This document shows positions 24,693 through 33,041 of a stretch of DNA of 64,000 nt, in pieces. The notes beneath the pieces are model-generated. The model did not search any database, was not told where the DNA came from, and worked only from the letters and a program-made list of their open reading frames with translations. Source of the DNA: an uncultured Eubacteriales bacterium (GTDB lineage: Bacteria; Bacillota; Clostridia; Oscillospirales; Acutalibacteraceae); the NCBI GenBank assembly GCA_934647945.1, contig CAKUFK010000003.1, positions 224,800-288,799 of the forward strand, written 5' to 3'. Position 1 is the stretch's first letter, and the number at the start of each line of letters is the position of its first letter. Both the position numbers and the translations under genes were made by a program.

Positions 24693-24902
24693 TCATTCCT
24701 CACCCGGGACGTATTCCATGATATCGCCGGGCTGGCAATCGAGGATAGAGCACAATCTGGATATCGATTCCGTGGTTACGGATTTTCCCTCACGAAGTTT
24801 TTGCATGGTCGTGGCGGATATGGTTTTGCTCTTTAATAATTTATATTGAGACAACCCTCTTTTTTCGATAAGATCCCACAGCTTATCGTATTTCATGGGC
24901 AT
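24693..24902 (-). CDS. Small XRE-type regulator, copy 1 (69 aa)
   Basis: A minimal Cro/C1 helix-turn-helix: MPMKYDKLWDLIEKRGLSQY, then ISATTMQKLREGKSVTTESI and LCSILDCQPGDIMEYVPGEE. It is the whole HTH_26-type domain with no extra domain. GGGGG upstream of ATG 24902 sets the start; an open frame runs further upstream through AT-rich sequence and is unlikely to be coding. It shares its last third almost exactly with the next XRE gene. Target genes are unknown; a palindrome in its own promoter region suggests autoregulation. Confidence 0.88.
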   Translation of the reverse strand: MPMKYDKLWDLIEKRGLSQYKLLKSKTISATTMQKLREGKSVTTESISRLCSILDCQPGDIMEYVPGEE

Positions 24903-24936
24903 GTACCGTCCCCCCAACATAGTCCTATAAAGTATC

Positions 24937-24950
24937 ATATTGTACAATAT
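24937..24950. promoter_or_regulatory. 14-bp palindrome upstream of XRE copy 1
   Basis: ATATTGTACAATAT is a perfect palindrome 35 bases before the ATG. The core TGTACAAT recurs upstream of XRE copy 2 (about 25290), so it is a candidate operator for these regulators. Confidence 0.45.
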
Positions 24951-25050
24951 CATCAACTTACATTTGGCAGTTTTAAAACTTGATTATAGTTCCTTAAAGT
25001 ACTATAATAATGTTAGCTTAACCAATACCCCTTCCAAGATAAAAAGCCGT

Positions 25051-25260
25051 TCATCCCTCGTCCGGCACATATTCCATGATATCGCCGGGCTGGCAATCGA
25101 GCAAACGGCACAGCTTTTCAATTGTCCGCGCGTCCAAGCCTCCGGTTCCGTGTTTCAGCTTGTTGAGTATAGAGGGGCTTATTCCATTCTGCCGCAGCCA
25201 ATATTCGGTCCGGCCGCGCTGTTTGATCAGCATGAATAGCGCATCATACCGTATCGGCAT
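25051..25260 (-). CDS. Small XRE-type regulator, copy 2 (69 aa)
   Basis: The same minimal HTH design as copy 1: MPIRYDALFMLIKQRGRTEY, NGISPSILNKLKHGTGGLDA, ending LLDCQPGDIMEYVPDEG. The identical CQPGDIMEYVP tail and equal length indicate duplication. It is 148 bases upstream of copy 1 on the same strand, with an AT-rich spacer that has its own promoter-like sequences. The GGGGG site is 6-7 bases upstream of ATG 25260. Confidence 0.88.
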   Translation of the reverse strand: MPIRYDALFMLIKQRGRTEYWLRQNGISPSILNKLKHGTGGLDARTIEKLCRLLDCQPGDIMEYVPDEG

Positions 25261-25301
25261 TTGTCCACCCCCTTACGATTACCACACCATGTACAATTAT
25301 A

Positions 25302-25343
25302 AGACCATATTCTTGGTGACAATACCCATTGACAATATGGTCT
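25302..25343. promoter_or_regulatory. 10-bp inverted repeat upstream of XRE copy 2
   Basis: AGACCATATT (25302-25311) and AATATGGTCT (25334-25343) are perfectly complementary across 22 bases. It lies 42 bases upstream of XRE copy 2 and just past the decayed third copy. It could be a paired operator or a stem; neither is shown. Confidence 0.4.
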
Positions 25344-25374
25344 TTCTTGAGTTCAATACAGTTGAAATGAGAGC

Positions 25375-25449
25375 TTACGAATCGCATATGGATTCCTCGT
25401 CTGGCACATATTCCACGATATCGCCGGGGCGGCAGCCGGGGAGAAGGGA
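25375..25449 (-). pseudogene. Remnant C-terminus of a third XRE copy
   Basis: On the minus strand this segment reads GCRPGDIVEYVPDEESICDS and then stops, matching the CQPGDIMEYVP tail of copies 1 and 2. The HTH portion upstream is not recoverable. DNA similarity to the other two copies is obvious around the tail codons. Confidence 0.7.
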
Positions 25450-25556
25450 TGGTTTCCGTGTCCATCTTCTGTGGACAATACATCCCTGCGATCCGTCGTG
25501 ATAGGCGTTTTTTCCAGTATACCGTCAAATTCCGGACTTGTAAAGGGGGAACACCG

Positions 25557-25850
25557 ATGCGTACAGCCGCTTTTTTACCCGACGGGGACGCATGGACCGC
25601 CATTTTCGGCATTCTGCTCAACGGGGCGAGAGACCGGTACCGTCAAACCGCGGAATACAGGCATTGCCTGGAGCGGAGGAGGCAGCTTGACAACGATCTG
25701 ACCTACGGCCTGCTGGACGAGCAGAAAGAGATGGTGGATGAGGCCTTGCTGGAGCTAGACGCGACGGCGGAAGAGGAATCCCGTTTCCTGTATCAGCAGG
25801 GCCTGGCCGACGGCGTGCGGCTGCTGGGAATCCTGGTGGGACCGGCCTGA
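25557..25850 (+). CDS. DUF6809-like small helical protein (97 aa)
   Basis: From ATG 25557 (AAAGGGGGAA site) the product is mainly helical: MRTAAFLPDGDAWTAIFGIL, then YRQTAEYRHCLERRRQLDN, LLDEQKEMVDEALLELD and a final FLYQQGLADGVRLLGILVG. This pattern is shared by a clostridial family annotated DUF6809, of unknown role. Its 3' end overlaps the convergent helicase gene by 58 bases. Confidence 0.65.
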   Translation: MRTAAFLPDGDAWTAIFGILLNGARDRYRQTAEYRHCLERRRQLDNDLTYGLLDEQKEMVDEALLELDATAEEESRFLYQQGLADGVRLLGILVGPA

Positions 25851-28216
25851 AGCTCCGGAGTACCTGCCGCATAGGGCCGTTCCTCCCAAAACGACCGGAT
25901 CCGGCTGGAAACCGCCGATGGGGTCCGTACCACCTGGAAGCCGTTCCAATGGTCCGGCAGCAGGCGGCGGTAGGAAAAGGTGGTGAAGCGGTCGTCGATC
26001 AGCAGGACCAGCCCCCGGTCGGTGTCGTCCCGGATCACCCGTCCGGCCGCCTGATGAACCTTGTTCATCCCCGGGATCTGATAGGCATAGGCGAAGCCCA
26101 TATGGTTCCGGCCTTCGAAATAGGCGCGGATGACCTCCTGCTCCGGATTGATCTGTGGGAGCCCGACGCCCACGATGATCGACCCGATCAGGCGGTCGCC
26201 CTTGAGGTCGATCCCCTCGGAATAGATGCCGCCGAGGACGCAGAATCCGAGAATGGATGCCTGGGGCCGGGCCTCGAACTGCTCGAGAAACGCCTCCCGT
26301 TCAGCCTCCTTCATGTTGGGAGCCTGAAGCACGGTCTGCTGGTCCGGATAGAGCGTGGAAAAGGCCTCGTACACCTCCCGCATATAGGCGTAGGAAGGGA
26401 AAAAGACCATATAGTTCCCCGCTTTCGCCTCTATGGCGGCACCGATCATCCGTGCGACCGGCTCGACGCTGCCGGTCCGATCCTGGAACCGGGTGCTGAC
26501 CCGGTCGCCGATGAGCAGGCAGAGGTTCCCGCGTGGGAAAGGGGAGGGGAGGAGGAGGGTCTGCGCCTCCTCCCCGGCGCCGAGCAGTTCCCGATAATAC
26601 GGCAGGGGGGTCAGCGTGGCCGAAAAAAAGACGGCGCTCCGCCCTTTGGAAAGGCATCCGGACAGGAGCGCCGACGGGTCGACACAGAACTGCCGGGCCG
26701 TGATGTCCCCCTTGGCAAAGGTCAGTAGCGTCCGGTAATGGCCGTCGTACAGCTCCGCGACCTTCAGATAGCGCAGCACATCGAAATAGAGAGACAGCAC
26801 GGCGTCCTCTTCCGGAGCGCCCGGATGGGTTTTCAGCCACAGCGCGGTTTCATCCGCCACCTGGTTGAGGGGGGACAGGAGGGTGTCGGCAGCCGCCTCC
26901 CGCGTCACCGTCCGCTCTTCCGTATCCCCCTCCCGGAGAGCCAGGAAGGCCTTGTTCAGTGCAGCCAGGGCGCGGGTGAGCGCCTCTTTTTTATGCAGGA
27001 CTTTTTTGACCGCCCAGGCGGTCGATTTGCTCAGAGAGGCGGAATACATCTCCCGGGCGCGGTCCACGAGATTGTGCGCCTCGTCGATGAGAAAGGTGTA
27101 AGCGCTCTGCGGAACGTCGAAAAACCGGCGGAGATACACCTGAGGATCGAAAAGATAATTGTAATCCCCCACGATACAGTCGCACCAGAGGGTGGCATCC
27201 AGCTGGAGCTCGAAGGGGCATACGCGGTGCTCTCTTGCGCAGGCTTCGACCGCGGCTCTGGAATAGAGGTCACACCGGCCAAGCAGATCGTATAATGCAT
27301 CGTTGACCCGGCTGAAATGCCCTTTGGCGTAGGGGCAGCCGTCCGGATTGCACTCCCCGTTGCGATTTCCGTCGGCGTCCCGGCAAAAGCAGATTTTGTC
27401 TTTGGCGGTCAGGACGATGGTGCGCAGCCGCAGCCCCTGCGCCGCCATTTTTTCGCAGGCGTCCATCGTGGCCTGGCGTGTGATGGTTTTGGCGGTGAGA
27501 TAAAAGAGCTTTTCGGTATATCCCTCTCCGAGGGCTTTGACAGCCGGATAGAGGGTGGATATGGTTTTGCCGATGCCGGTGGGCGCCTGGCACAACAGCC
27601 GGCCTTCATCCCGGACCGTCCGGTAGACGGCGGCGGCCAGCTGGCGCTGCCCCGGCCGGTAGGAGGAAAACGGAAAGGGGAGATCGCGGATGGAGGCATC
27701 CCGTATCCCGTCCCATTCTTCCTGCATCTCGGCCCACATCCGATATTGAAACAGCAGGTCCTGGAAGAAGGTCTCCAGTTGTTCGAAGGCATAGGGCCGG
27801 ACAAAACGGCGGATTTCCCCGGTTTCCCGCCGGCAGTAGGTCAGTTGAACCTCCAGGCGGGGCAGGGAACGCTGCCGGGCGACCATATACGCGTAGCAGA
27901 GCACCTGCCCCCAATGCACGCGGTTTTCCCCGTCGATTTCCTCGAGCGGCAGGGCGGTGGTTTTGATTTCATCCACCAGCACCCCTTCACCGGTGGTCAG
28001 GATGCCGTCTGCGCGGCCCTCCACCGTGTAGGTGATCCCCTCATAGTCGACGGTCAGGGAGAGGGAGACCTCCGCCTCGTAGCAGTCGCCCTGCTCCCTC
28101 TGTATGCGCCGGTGGATGCGCGAGCCCTCAGCCATCCGCTCCGGGTCGGCATTCCGGTTGTCGATGTCGCCGTCCCGCAGGACGAATTCGACCAGTTCGC
28201 GCACCGACAGCCGCAT
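25793..28216 (-). CDS. PD-(D/E)XK nuclease fused to a Rad3/DinG-type helicase
   Basis: An N-terminal nuclease domain (about 1-160) shows VEGRADGIL, VDEIKTT and HWGQVLCYAY, the Asp, Glu-x-Lys and Gln-Tyr pattern of Cas4/RecB-type nucleases. The helicase part has Walker A QAPTGIGKT, four cysteines around ICFCRDADGN and ECNPDGCPYAKGH for an XPD-like Fe-S cluster, the DEAH box (LIDEAHNLVDRAREM) and a late QAAGRVIRDDTDRG. The 807-residue chain likely unwinds and trims DNA in repair. GAAAGAAGGGG precedes ATG 28216. Confidence 0.85.
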   Translation of the reverse strand: MRLSVRELVEFVLRDGDIDNRNADPERMAEGSRIHRRIQREQGDCYEAEVSLSLTVDYEGITYTVEGRADGILTTGEGVLVDEIKTTALPLEEIDGENRVHWGQVLCYAYMVARQRSLPRLEVQLTYCRRETGEIRRFVRPYAFEQLETFFQDLLFQYRMWAEMQEEWDGIRDASIRDLPFPFSSYRPGQRQLAAAVYRTVRDEGRLLCQAPTGIGKTISTLYPAVKALGEGYTEKLFYLTAKTITRQATMDACEKMAAQGLRLRTIVLTAKDKICFCRDADGNRNGECNPDGCPYAKGHFSRVNDALYDLLGRCDLYSRAAVEACAREHRVCPFELQLDATLWCDCIVGDYNYLFDPQVYLRRFFDVPQSAYTFLIDEAHNLVDRAREMYSASLSKSTAWAVKKVLHKKEALTRALAALNKAFLALREGDTEERTVTREAAADTLLSPLNQVADETALWLKTHPGAPEEDAVLSLYFDVLRYLKVAELYDGHYRTLLTFAKGDITARQFCVDPSALLSGCLSKGRSAVFFSATLTPLPYYRELLGAGEEAQTLLLPSPFPRGNLCLLIGDRVSTRFQDRTGSVEPVARMIGAAIEAKAGNYMVFFPSYAYMREVYEAFSTLYPDQQTVLQAPNMKEAEREAFLEQFEARPQASILGFCVLGGIYSEGIDLKGDRLIGSIIVGVGLPQINPEQEVIRAYFEGRNHMGFAYAYQIPGMNKVHQAAGRVIRDDTDRGLVLLIDDRFTTFSYRRLLPDHWNGFQVVRTPSAVSSRIRSFWEERPYAAGTPELQAGPTRIPSSRTPSARPC

Positions 28217-28398
28217 GCGGCACCCCTTCTTTCAAAAACGAAAATATGTTCTATTCCTTGCTCAGTATATAGGAAATCTAAACGGATGTCAAGAAAAAGC
28301 ACAAAACAAACGTTTTCAAAAAAGACGGCAGACGCGCTCATATTCCGGCTCCTTTCGGGGAAACTAAAATCGAACCCAAGATAAAGGAGGGAGAAAAA

Positions 28399-28581
28399 AT
28401 GGAGAACAACTGCCAGGCGAATCAGTCTATCGCGTGCACCGTGCAGCAGTGCCGGTATCATTGCGAAAATCAGAATTACTGTTCTTTGGAGAAAATCCAG
28501 GTCGGCACCCATGAAGCGCATCCCACGGTGGTGGAATGCACGGACTGCCAGTCTTTTAAGGTCAAAGAATCCTGCTGCTGA
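28399..28581 (+). CDS. DUF1540 cysteine-rich small protein
   Basis: The 60-residue product has eight cysteines: C5, then IACTVQQCRYHCENQNYC and ECTDCQSF, ending SCC. The CxVxxCxYxxxNxC arrangement followed by a CxDC pair is the DUF1540 pattern, common in spore-forming Clostridia and of unknown function, probably metal-binding. AAAGGAGGG is 7 bases before the ATG and a strong terminator follows. The 182 bases upstream, to the helicase start, hold no other gene. Confidence 0.85.
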   Translation: MENNCQANQSIACTVQQCRYHCENQNYCSLEKIQVGTHEAHPTVVECTDCQSFKVKESCC

Positions 28582-28584
28582 TAG

Positions 28585-28620
28585 AAAAAGCCGGTGAAGA
28601 TTCGTCTTTACCGGCTTTTT
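28585..28620 (+). terminator. Terminator after DUF1540 gene
   Basis: AAAAAGCCGGTGAAGA and TCTTTACCGGCTTTTT form a 16-bp stem (one G-T pair) around TTCG, ending in a T-run. Confidence 0.9.
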
Positions 28621-28680
28621 CCTTGTATTTTTTTGCATTCGCGTGTACAATTGGTAAAAAAGAAAACAGAGGGAACCGAT

Positions 28681-30060
28681 ATGGGTTTGTCCAAAAATCA
28701 AATTATCCCGCTCGTTATTACAGGGACCACGGCGGAGGGCAGCGGCATCGGCCGTGCCGAGACCGGTGATGAAAGCAGCGGTATGGCGGTGATCGTGCCG
28801 TTCACCGCAGTCGGGGACCGGATCCGGTGCCGGATCCTCAAAGTGGAAAAACGGCTGGCTTACGGACGGGTGGAGGAACTTCTGATCCCCTCCGGCGATC
28901 GTCTGCCGCCGGAGGAAGGCTGTCCGGCCTTCGGCCGCTGCGGCGGCTGCGCCTGGCGGCATGTTTCCTATGAGGCGGAGCTGCGGTACAAGCAGCAGCG
29001 GGTCGCCGACGCCCTGGCCCGTATAGGCGGGCTGGACGCGGAGGTCCTGCCGATCATCGGCAGCGAGCGCGACGGCCGTTACCGCAACAAGGCGCAGTAT
29101 CCGGTCGTGCCGGGGCTGTACCGGCCGATGATCGGCTTTTATGCGCCGCGCAGCCACCGGGTGGTGGAGCAGCACGACTGCCTCCTGCAGCCCGAGATAT
29201 TTCGTACCGTTGTAGACATCGTGGGCAGATGGGCCAAACATACAGGGCTGCCGATCTACGACGAAACGACAGGAAAAGGGATCCTCCGGCACCTTTACAT
29301 ACGCGAGGCTGAGGCTACAGGGGAAATCCAGGTTTGCCTGGTCTGCACGTCGGGAAAATTGCCCGATACCCATGCGCTCATCGATTCCCTGCGCAGGGAG
29401 GTTCCCGGCCTCGTGTCGGTGATGGTCAACCTCAACCGGGAGGATACGAACGTGGTGCTGGGCGGCAAGGGCTTTGTCCTGTGGGGGCGGGAATGGATCA
29501 CGGACGAGCTGTGCGGCCTGCGGTTCCGTTTATCACCGCAGTCGTTTTATCAGGTCAACCGCCGGCAGGCGGAGATCCTTTACGGCATCGCGGGCGATTT
29601 CGTGTCGCCCGGGCCGGAGGACACGGTGTTCGACCTCTACTGCGGGACCGGGACGATCGGGCTTTCCATGGCAAAAAGAGCGGGACAGATCGTCGGCGTG
29701 GAGACCGTGGCCCAGGCGGTGGAGGATGCGAAGCGGAATGCGGAGGAAAACGGTATCGAAAACGCGCGTTTCCTCTGTGCCGACGCGGAAGAGGCCGCCG
29801 GGCAGCTTTTAAAAGAAGGGATCCGGCCCGCCGCCGTGATCCTTGACCCGCCCCGCAAGGGCTGCGCGCCCGGGGTCATCGATTCGGTCACGGCGATGTC
29901 GCCTGGCCGGGTGGTTTACGTTTCCTGTGACCCGGCCACGCTGGCGAGGGATCTCAAACGCTTTGCGGAGCGGGGGCACCGGACCGAACGGGTCCAGCCC
30001 ATCGACATGTTCCCCCGGACGCCGCATGTGGAGTGCGTGGCGAGGCTTGTTACAGAATAA
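28681..30060 (+). CDS. 23S rRNA (uracil-5-)-methyltransferase RlmD/RumA type
   Basis: The enzyme methylates C5 of a uridine in 23S rRNA using SAM. The 459-residue product has an N-terminal TRAM domain (SKNQIIPLVITGTTAEGSGI), Fe-S cysteines CPAFGRCGGC near 80-90, the SAM loop VFDLYCGTGTIGL, DPPRKGC and the nucleophile region VVYVSCDPATLARD. It ends FPRTPHVECVARL, the family C-terminus. ATG 28681 is chosen from the start of homology. Bacillus-type RlmCD is dual-specific, so the exact target is unsure. Confidence 0.92.
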   Translation: MGLSKNQIIPLVITGTTAEGSGIGRAETGDESSGMAVIVPFTAVGDRIRCRILKVEKRLAYGRVEELLIPSGDRLPPEEGCPAFGRCGGCAWRHVSYEAELRYKQQRVADALARIGGLDAEVLPIIGSERDGRYRNKAQYPVVPGLYRPMIGFYAPRSHRVVEQHDCLLQPEIFRTVVDIVGRWAKHTGLPIYDETTGKGILRHLYIREAEATGEIQVCLVCTSGKLPDTHALIDSLRREVPGLVSVMVNLNREDTNVVLGGKGFVLWGREWITDELCGLRFRLSPQSFYQVNRRQAEILYGIAGDFVSPGPEDTVFDLYCGTGTIGLSMAKRAGQIVGVETVAQAVEDAKRNAEENGIENARFLCADAEEAAGQLLKEGIRPAAVILDPPRKGCAPGVIDSVTAMSPGRVVYVSCDPATLARDLKRFAERGHRTERVQPIDMFPRTPHVECVARLVTE

Positions 30061-30133
30061 ATATGATAAAAGTATATCCAAAAGTAGAAAATGTAAGCTA
30101 ATAAGAATGTATGGGGAATCTGGTGTAGGGATA

Positions 30134-30814
30134 ATGAATAAACAGGATTATATTTATTTATATTGGAAAAATTATATTTCAATTGAAAAAGAATTTACTC
30201 AAACTTTAAATTATGTATCATTGGCTGAAGAAAACTATGATACATATTCTTCTGCATATATTAAAATTTTATTGCAGTTAGGTAGTGAAATTGATATAGT
30301 AGCGAAATCCTATTGTCAATATCTCGATAAGGAATTTAAAGGCGACAAAATGAGTGACTATAGATCAGAAATAATAAAGAGGAAAACTGACTTTAGTACT
30401 ACCGAAGTAAAAATCTTACAGAGCCGAACCATATTTTCCGTAAAACCATGGGAATCATGGGGGATTTTTAAGGAAGATAATACGGCAGAAACCCCGAATT
30501 GGTGGAAGGCTTACAATAAAGTAAAACACGATAGATATGGAAATGGGTGTATCAATAATATGGAACGAGATTATTATAAATTTGCAAATTTGGAATATAC
30601 GCTATATTCTCTGGCAGGCCTATACCAACTACTGATATACTTCTATTTTGATTTAGCAAAAGAAGATAGAATACAGGTTCCGCTACCGGGATCTCGTATG
30701 TTCGCTTTATCTGGCGGCAAATGGGATGACATGCTTTTTTATCAGGATAGCGCCTTCTACATTGATTCTTCAAATGGGCATTTTTATATGCAATCAGGGA
30801 GCTTCGCTTATTGA
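30134..30814 (+). CDS. AT-rich hypothetical protein with HEPN-like motif (226 aa)
   Basis: Base composition drops sharply to AT-rich from about 30060 to 30830, unlike all neighbours. The product starts MNKQDYIYLYWKNYISIEKE, is helical, and has NWWKAYNKVKHDRYG, a motif seen in HEPN-type RNase or RNase-like proteins where the late His/Arg pair is functional. Hydrophobic helices (LAGLYQLLIYFYFDL) follow. It lies between RlmD and the MATE gene with no partner gene. Transfer from another genome is likely. HEPN membership is inferred from a short motif only. Confidence 0.55.
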   Translation: MNKQDYIYLYWKNYISIEKEFTQTLNYVSLAEENYDTYSSAYIKILLQLGSEIDIVAKSYCQYLDKEFKGDKMSDYRSEIIKRKTDFSTTEVKILQSRTIFSVKPWESWGIFKEDNTAETPNWWKAYNKVKHDRYGNGCINNMERDYYKFANLEYTLYSLAGLYQLLIYFYFDLAKEDRIQVPLPGSRMFALSGGKWDDMLFYQDSAFYIDSSNGHFYMQSGSFAY

Positions 30815-30915
30815 ATCTTGTGCTATATACATATATCGGTTAACAAGGGTTTGCACATCTCGAAAAGTCAGTCATACATGCCAAAGCTGGAATTCTGTAG
30901 TACGACCGCCGCATA

Positions 30916-32271
30916 TCACCTCCCCAGCACCTCATCCCGCTTCCGCACCCGGCGGAAGAGCAGCAGCGAAACCAGTGCCGCGGCGGTTTCCGCGATGGGG
31001 AAGGCAATCCAGATCCCGGTCAGCCCAAACGGAATGGACAGCAAAAACGCCAGCGGCAGGGTGATCGCGAACTGGCGGAGCAGGGAGATGACCAAGCTCT
31101 CCTTTCCCATGCCGAGCGACTCGAACAGGGCCGAGAATACCACCCCGACAGAGGAAACGATAAAGCTGGTACACAGAATCCGCAGCGCGGGTATTCCAAT
31201 GCCGAGCACCTCCGGTGAGGCGTTGAAAAGCCCGAGCACCGCCGCAGGCGCGGCCATGAACAAGAGAGTGCCGGCCGCCATAATGAGGACCACCACGAGC
31301 AGGGAACAGCGAAGGGTTCCCATCACCCGCGTGCGGTTCTTTGCCCCGTAATTGAAGGAGAGGATGGGCCGCATGCCTTGTACCAGGCCGTTCGCGGGCA
31401 TATAGACAAAGGTTTGGAGCTTGTAGTATGACCCGAAGGCGCTCACCGCAAACTCGGAAAACCGCCCCAGGATTGCGTTGAGCCCCATTACCAGCACCGA
31501 GGCGATGGACATCATCACCGTCGAGGGGATGGCCACCGCGTAGATGCTTCTGACGGTCTTCATAGAGAACCGGAATCCCCGGATTTTGAGGCCGACGTCG
31601 TATTTTCCGAAAAAGAACAGCAAAAACGAGAGGAGCATGGCGCTCATCTGCCCGATGATGGTGGCGACCGCGGCCCCCTCCACCCCCATGGCGGGGAAGC
31701 CGAACAGCCCGAAAATGAGGATAGGATCGAGAAGGATGTTGATGACGGCGCCGGCGGCCTGCAGCAGCATGGGGAACACCATCCGGCCGACCGATTGAAA
31801 GATTTTCTCGACCGTGATATGGAAAATGGTGCCGCAGGAGAGGAACACCACGATGCGGGTATAGGAGACACCGAGGGAGAGCACTTCCGCCGAATCGGTG
31901 AACAGCCTGAAAAAGGGCTCGATGAAAAACAGGCCGAGCAGGACAAACAGCAGGGAATGGACGCCGGCCAGGAGGAAGCCGTGCGTCACGGCGCTGTCCG
32001 CCTCGTCCCGGTCGCCCGCGCCGAGCTTCCGGGCAATGTAGGAGTTGAGCCCCACGCCGGCGCCGACGGCCAGGGACAGGATAAAGTTTTGGATCGGAAA
32101 GGCATAGAGGACCGCCAGATAGGCGCTGTCGCTGACCTTTGCGACGAACATGCTGTCCACAATGTTGTACAGCGACTGGACGAGCATGGAGAGAACCGGT
32201 GGGAGGGACATGCTCATCAGCAGGGGGAAGACCCGTTTTGACCCCATTTTTGCGGCGGACAGGCTGGCCAT
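30916..32271 (-). CDS. MATE family multidrug efflux transporter
   Basis: The 451-residue product has twelve predicted helices in two MatE repeats. The first begins RVFPLLMSMSLPPVLSMLVQ, with YNIVDSMFVAK and AVGAGVGLNSYIARKLGAG; the second has NGLVQGMRPILSFNYGAKN. It exports cationic compounds using Na+ or H+. The start is ATG 32271 (AAAGGATG upstream) rather than an earlier in-frame ATG. Its 130-base leader contains a terminator-like hairpin, so expression is probably controlled by attenuation. Confidence 0.92.
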   Translation of the reverse strand: MASLSAAKMGSKRVFPLLMSMSLPPVLSMLVQSLYNIVDSMFVAKVSDSAYLAVLYAFPIQNFILSLAVGAGVGLNSYIARKLGAGDRDEADSAVTHGFLLAGVHSLLFVLLGLFFIEPFFRLFTDSAEVLSLGVSYTRIVVFLSCGTIFHITVEKIFQSVGRMVFPMLLQAAGAVINILLDPILIFGLFGFPAMGVEGAAVATIIGQMSAMLLSFLLFFFGKYDVGLKIRGFRFSMKTVRSIYAVAIPSTVMMSIASVLVMGLNAILGRFSEFAVSAFGSYYKLQTFVYMPANGLVQGMRPILSFNYGAKNRTRVMGTLRCSLLVVVLIMAAGTLLFMAAPAAVLGLFNASPEVLGIGIPALRILCTSFIVSSVGVVFSALFESLGMGKESLVISLLRQFAITLPLAFLLSIPFGLTGIWIAFPIAETAAALVSLLLFRRVRKRDEVLGR

Positions 32272-32299
32272 ATTCCAACATCCTTTACAGAAATTCACG

Positions 32300-32358
32300 A
32301 AAAAAAGGCTCTATTCCTCCTGTTTTGTGCTCAGAAAACAGGAAAAATATATAGCCTT
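32300..32358 (-). terminator. Attenuator-like hairpin in the MATE leader
   Basis: On the minus strand an outer AAGGCT/AGCCTT stem encloses a perfect CCTGTTTT/AAAACAGG stem and is followed by seven T residues. It lies between the promoter and the MATE start, 29 bases before the ATG. A terminator in a leader implies conditional read-through. Confidence 0.65.
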
Positions 32359-32406
32359 CGAGAAAGCGGTTATACGATTGTGCCGGCCGGTGTGACGACC
32401 GGAATC

Positions 32407-32435
32407 AGTGTAGCACAACCAGCCCCGCCTGTCAA
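32407..32435 (-). promoter_or_regulatory. Promoter for the MATE gene
   Basis: A minus-strand TTGACA (32435-32430) and TACACT (32412-32407) have a 17-base spacer. Transcription would start near 32400, leaving a leader of about 130 bases. Confidence 0.75.
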
Positions 32436-32489
32436 CCGCCCACACCGGGGCGGCCGCGTTCCATGATCCGGAAAGGAAGAGGCATCGAT

Positions 32490-32957
32490 ATGAATTGGAC
32501 AGCCCGTTTTATCCATGGCACGGAGGATCTCTCCGATGCCTATGCCGTGCGTATCGAGGTGTTCTGCGACGAGCAAGGGTACCGGCTCGAGCAGGAGCTG
32601 GACGAGCTGGACCGGCGGCCGGACACCTGGCATCTGGTCCTGTACGACGGCGGATATCCGGCCGCGGCCGGCCGCCTGTATCCCAAGGGGGACGGGGTGA
32701 TGGGGCTGGGCCGCCTGGCTGTACGGAAATCCTACCGCGGGTGCGGCCTTGGGGCCCGGATGGTAGAGGAACTGGGCCGGAAGGCGGCGGAACTGGGCGC
32801 CTCTGTTTCCCAGCTCGACGCCCAGACGCGCGCCCGGGGCTTCTACGAAAAACAGGGCTACCGCGTCTGCGGGGAGGAACACATGGACGGGCATGTGCCG
32901 CATGTGATGATGGAGAAAAAGCTGGACGGAATATCAAATGGATTTTTGGGAAAATAG
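32490..32957 (+). CDS. GNAT family N-acetyltransferase
   Basis: The 155-residue product has the GNAT fold order: an N-terminal strand-helix (WTARFIHGTEDLSDAYAVR), an acceptor-site EVFCDEQGY like the ElaA/YjcF subgroup, the acetyl-CoA loop LAVRKSYRGCGLGARMVEEL, and a late ARGFYEKQGYRVCGEE. Substrate is unknown. ATG 32490 has GGAAGAGG upstream. It is divergent from the MATE gene. Confidence 0.88.
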   Translation: MNWTARFIHGTEDLSDAYAVRIEVFCDEQGYRLEQELDELDRRPDTWHLVLYDGGYPAAAGRLYPKGDGVMGLGRLAVRKSYRGCGLGARMVEELGRKAAELGASVSQLDAQTRARGFYEKQGYRVCGEEHMDGHVPHVMMEKKLDGISNGFLGK

Positions 32958-32979
32958 GCAAAAAATTGTCGAAATGCCC

Positions 32980-33007
32980 TTGACATTCCGTGAGGTTGTG
33001 ATAAAAT
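32980..33007 (+). promoter_or_regulatory. Promoter of an orphan small transcription unit
   Basis: TTGACA (32980-32985) and TAAAAT (33002-33007) have a 16-base spacer. No large gene follows before rnpB. Confidence 0.7.
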
Positions 33008-33041
33008 GAGACCTATTCCAAACTGAAAGAAGGGGAACCAC

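Noticed and set aside
28054..29373. A 439-codon minus-strand frame
   Set aside because: It spans the DUF1540 gene, its terminator and part of rlmD in antisense; the real helicase starts at 28216.
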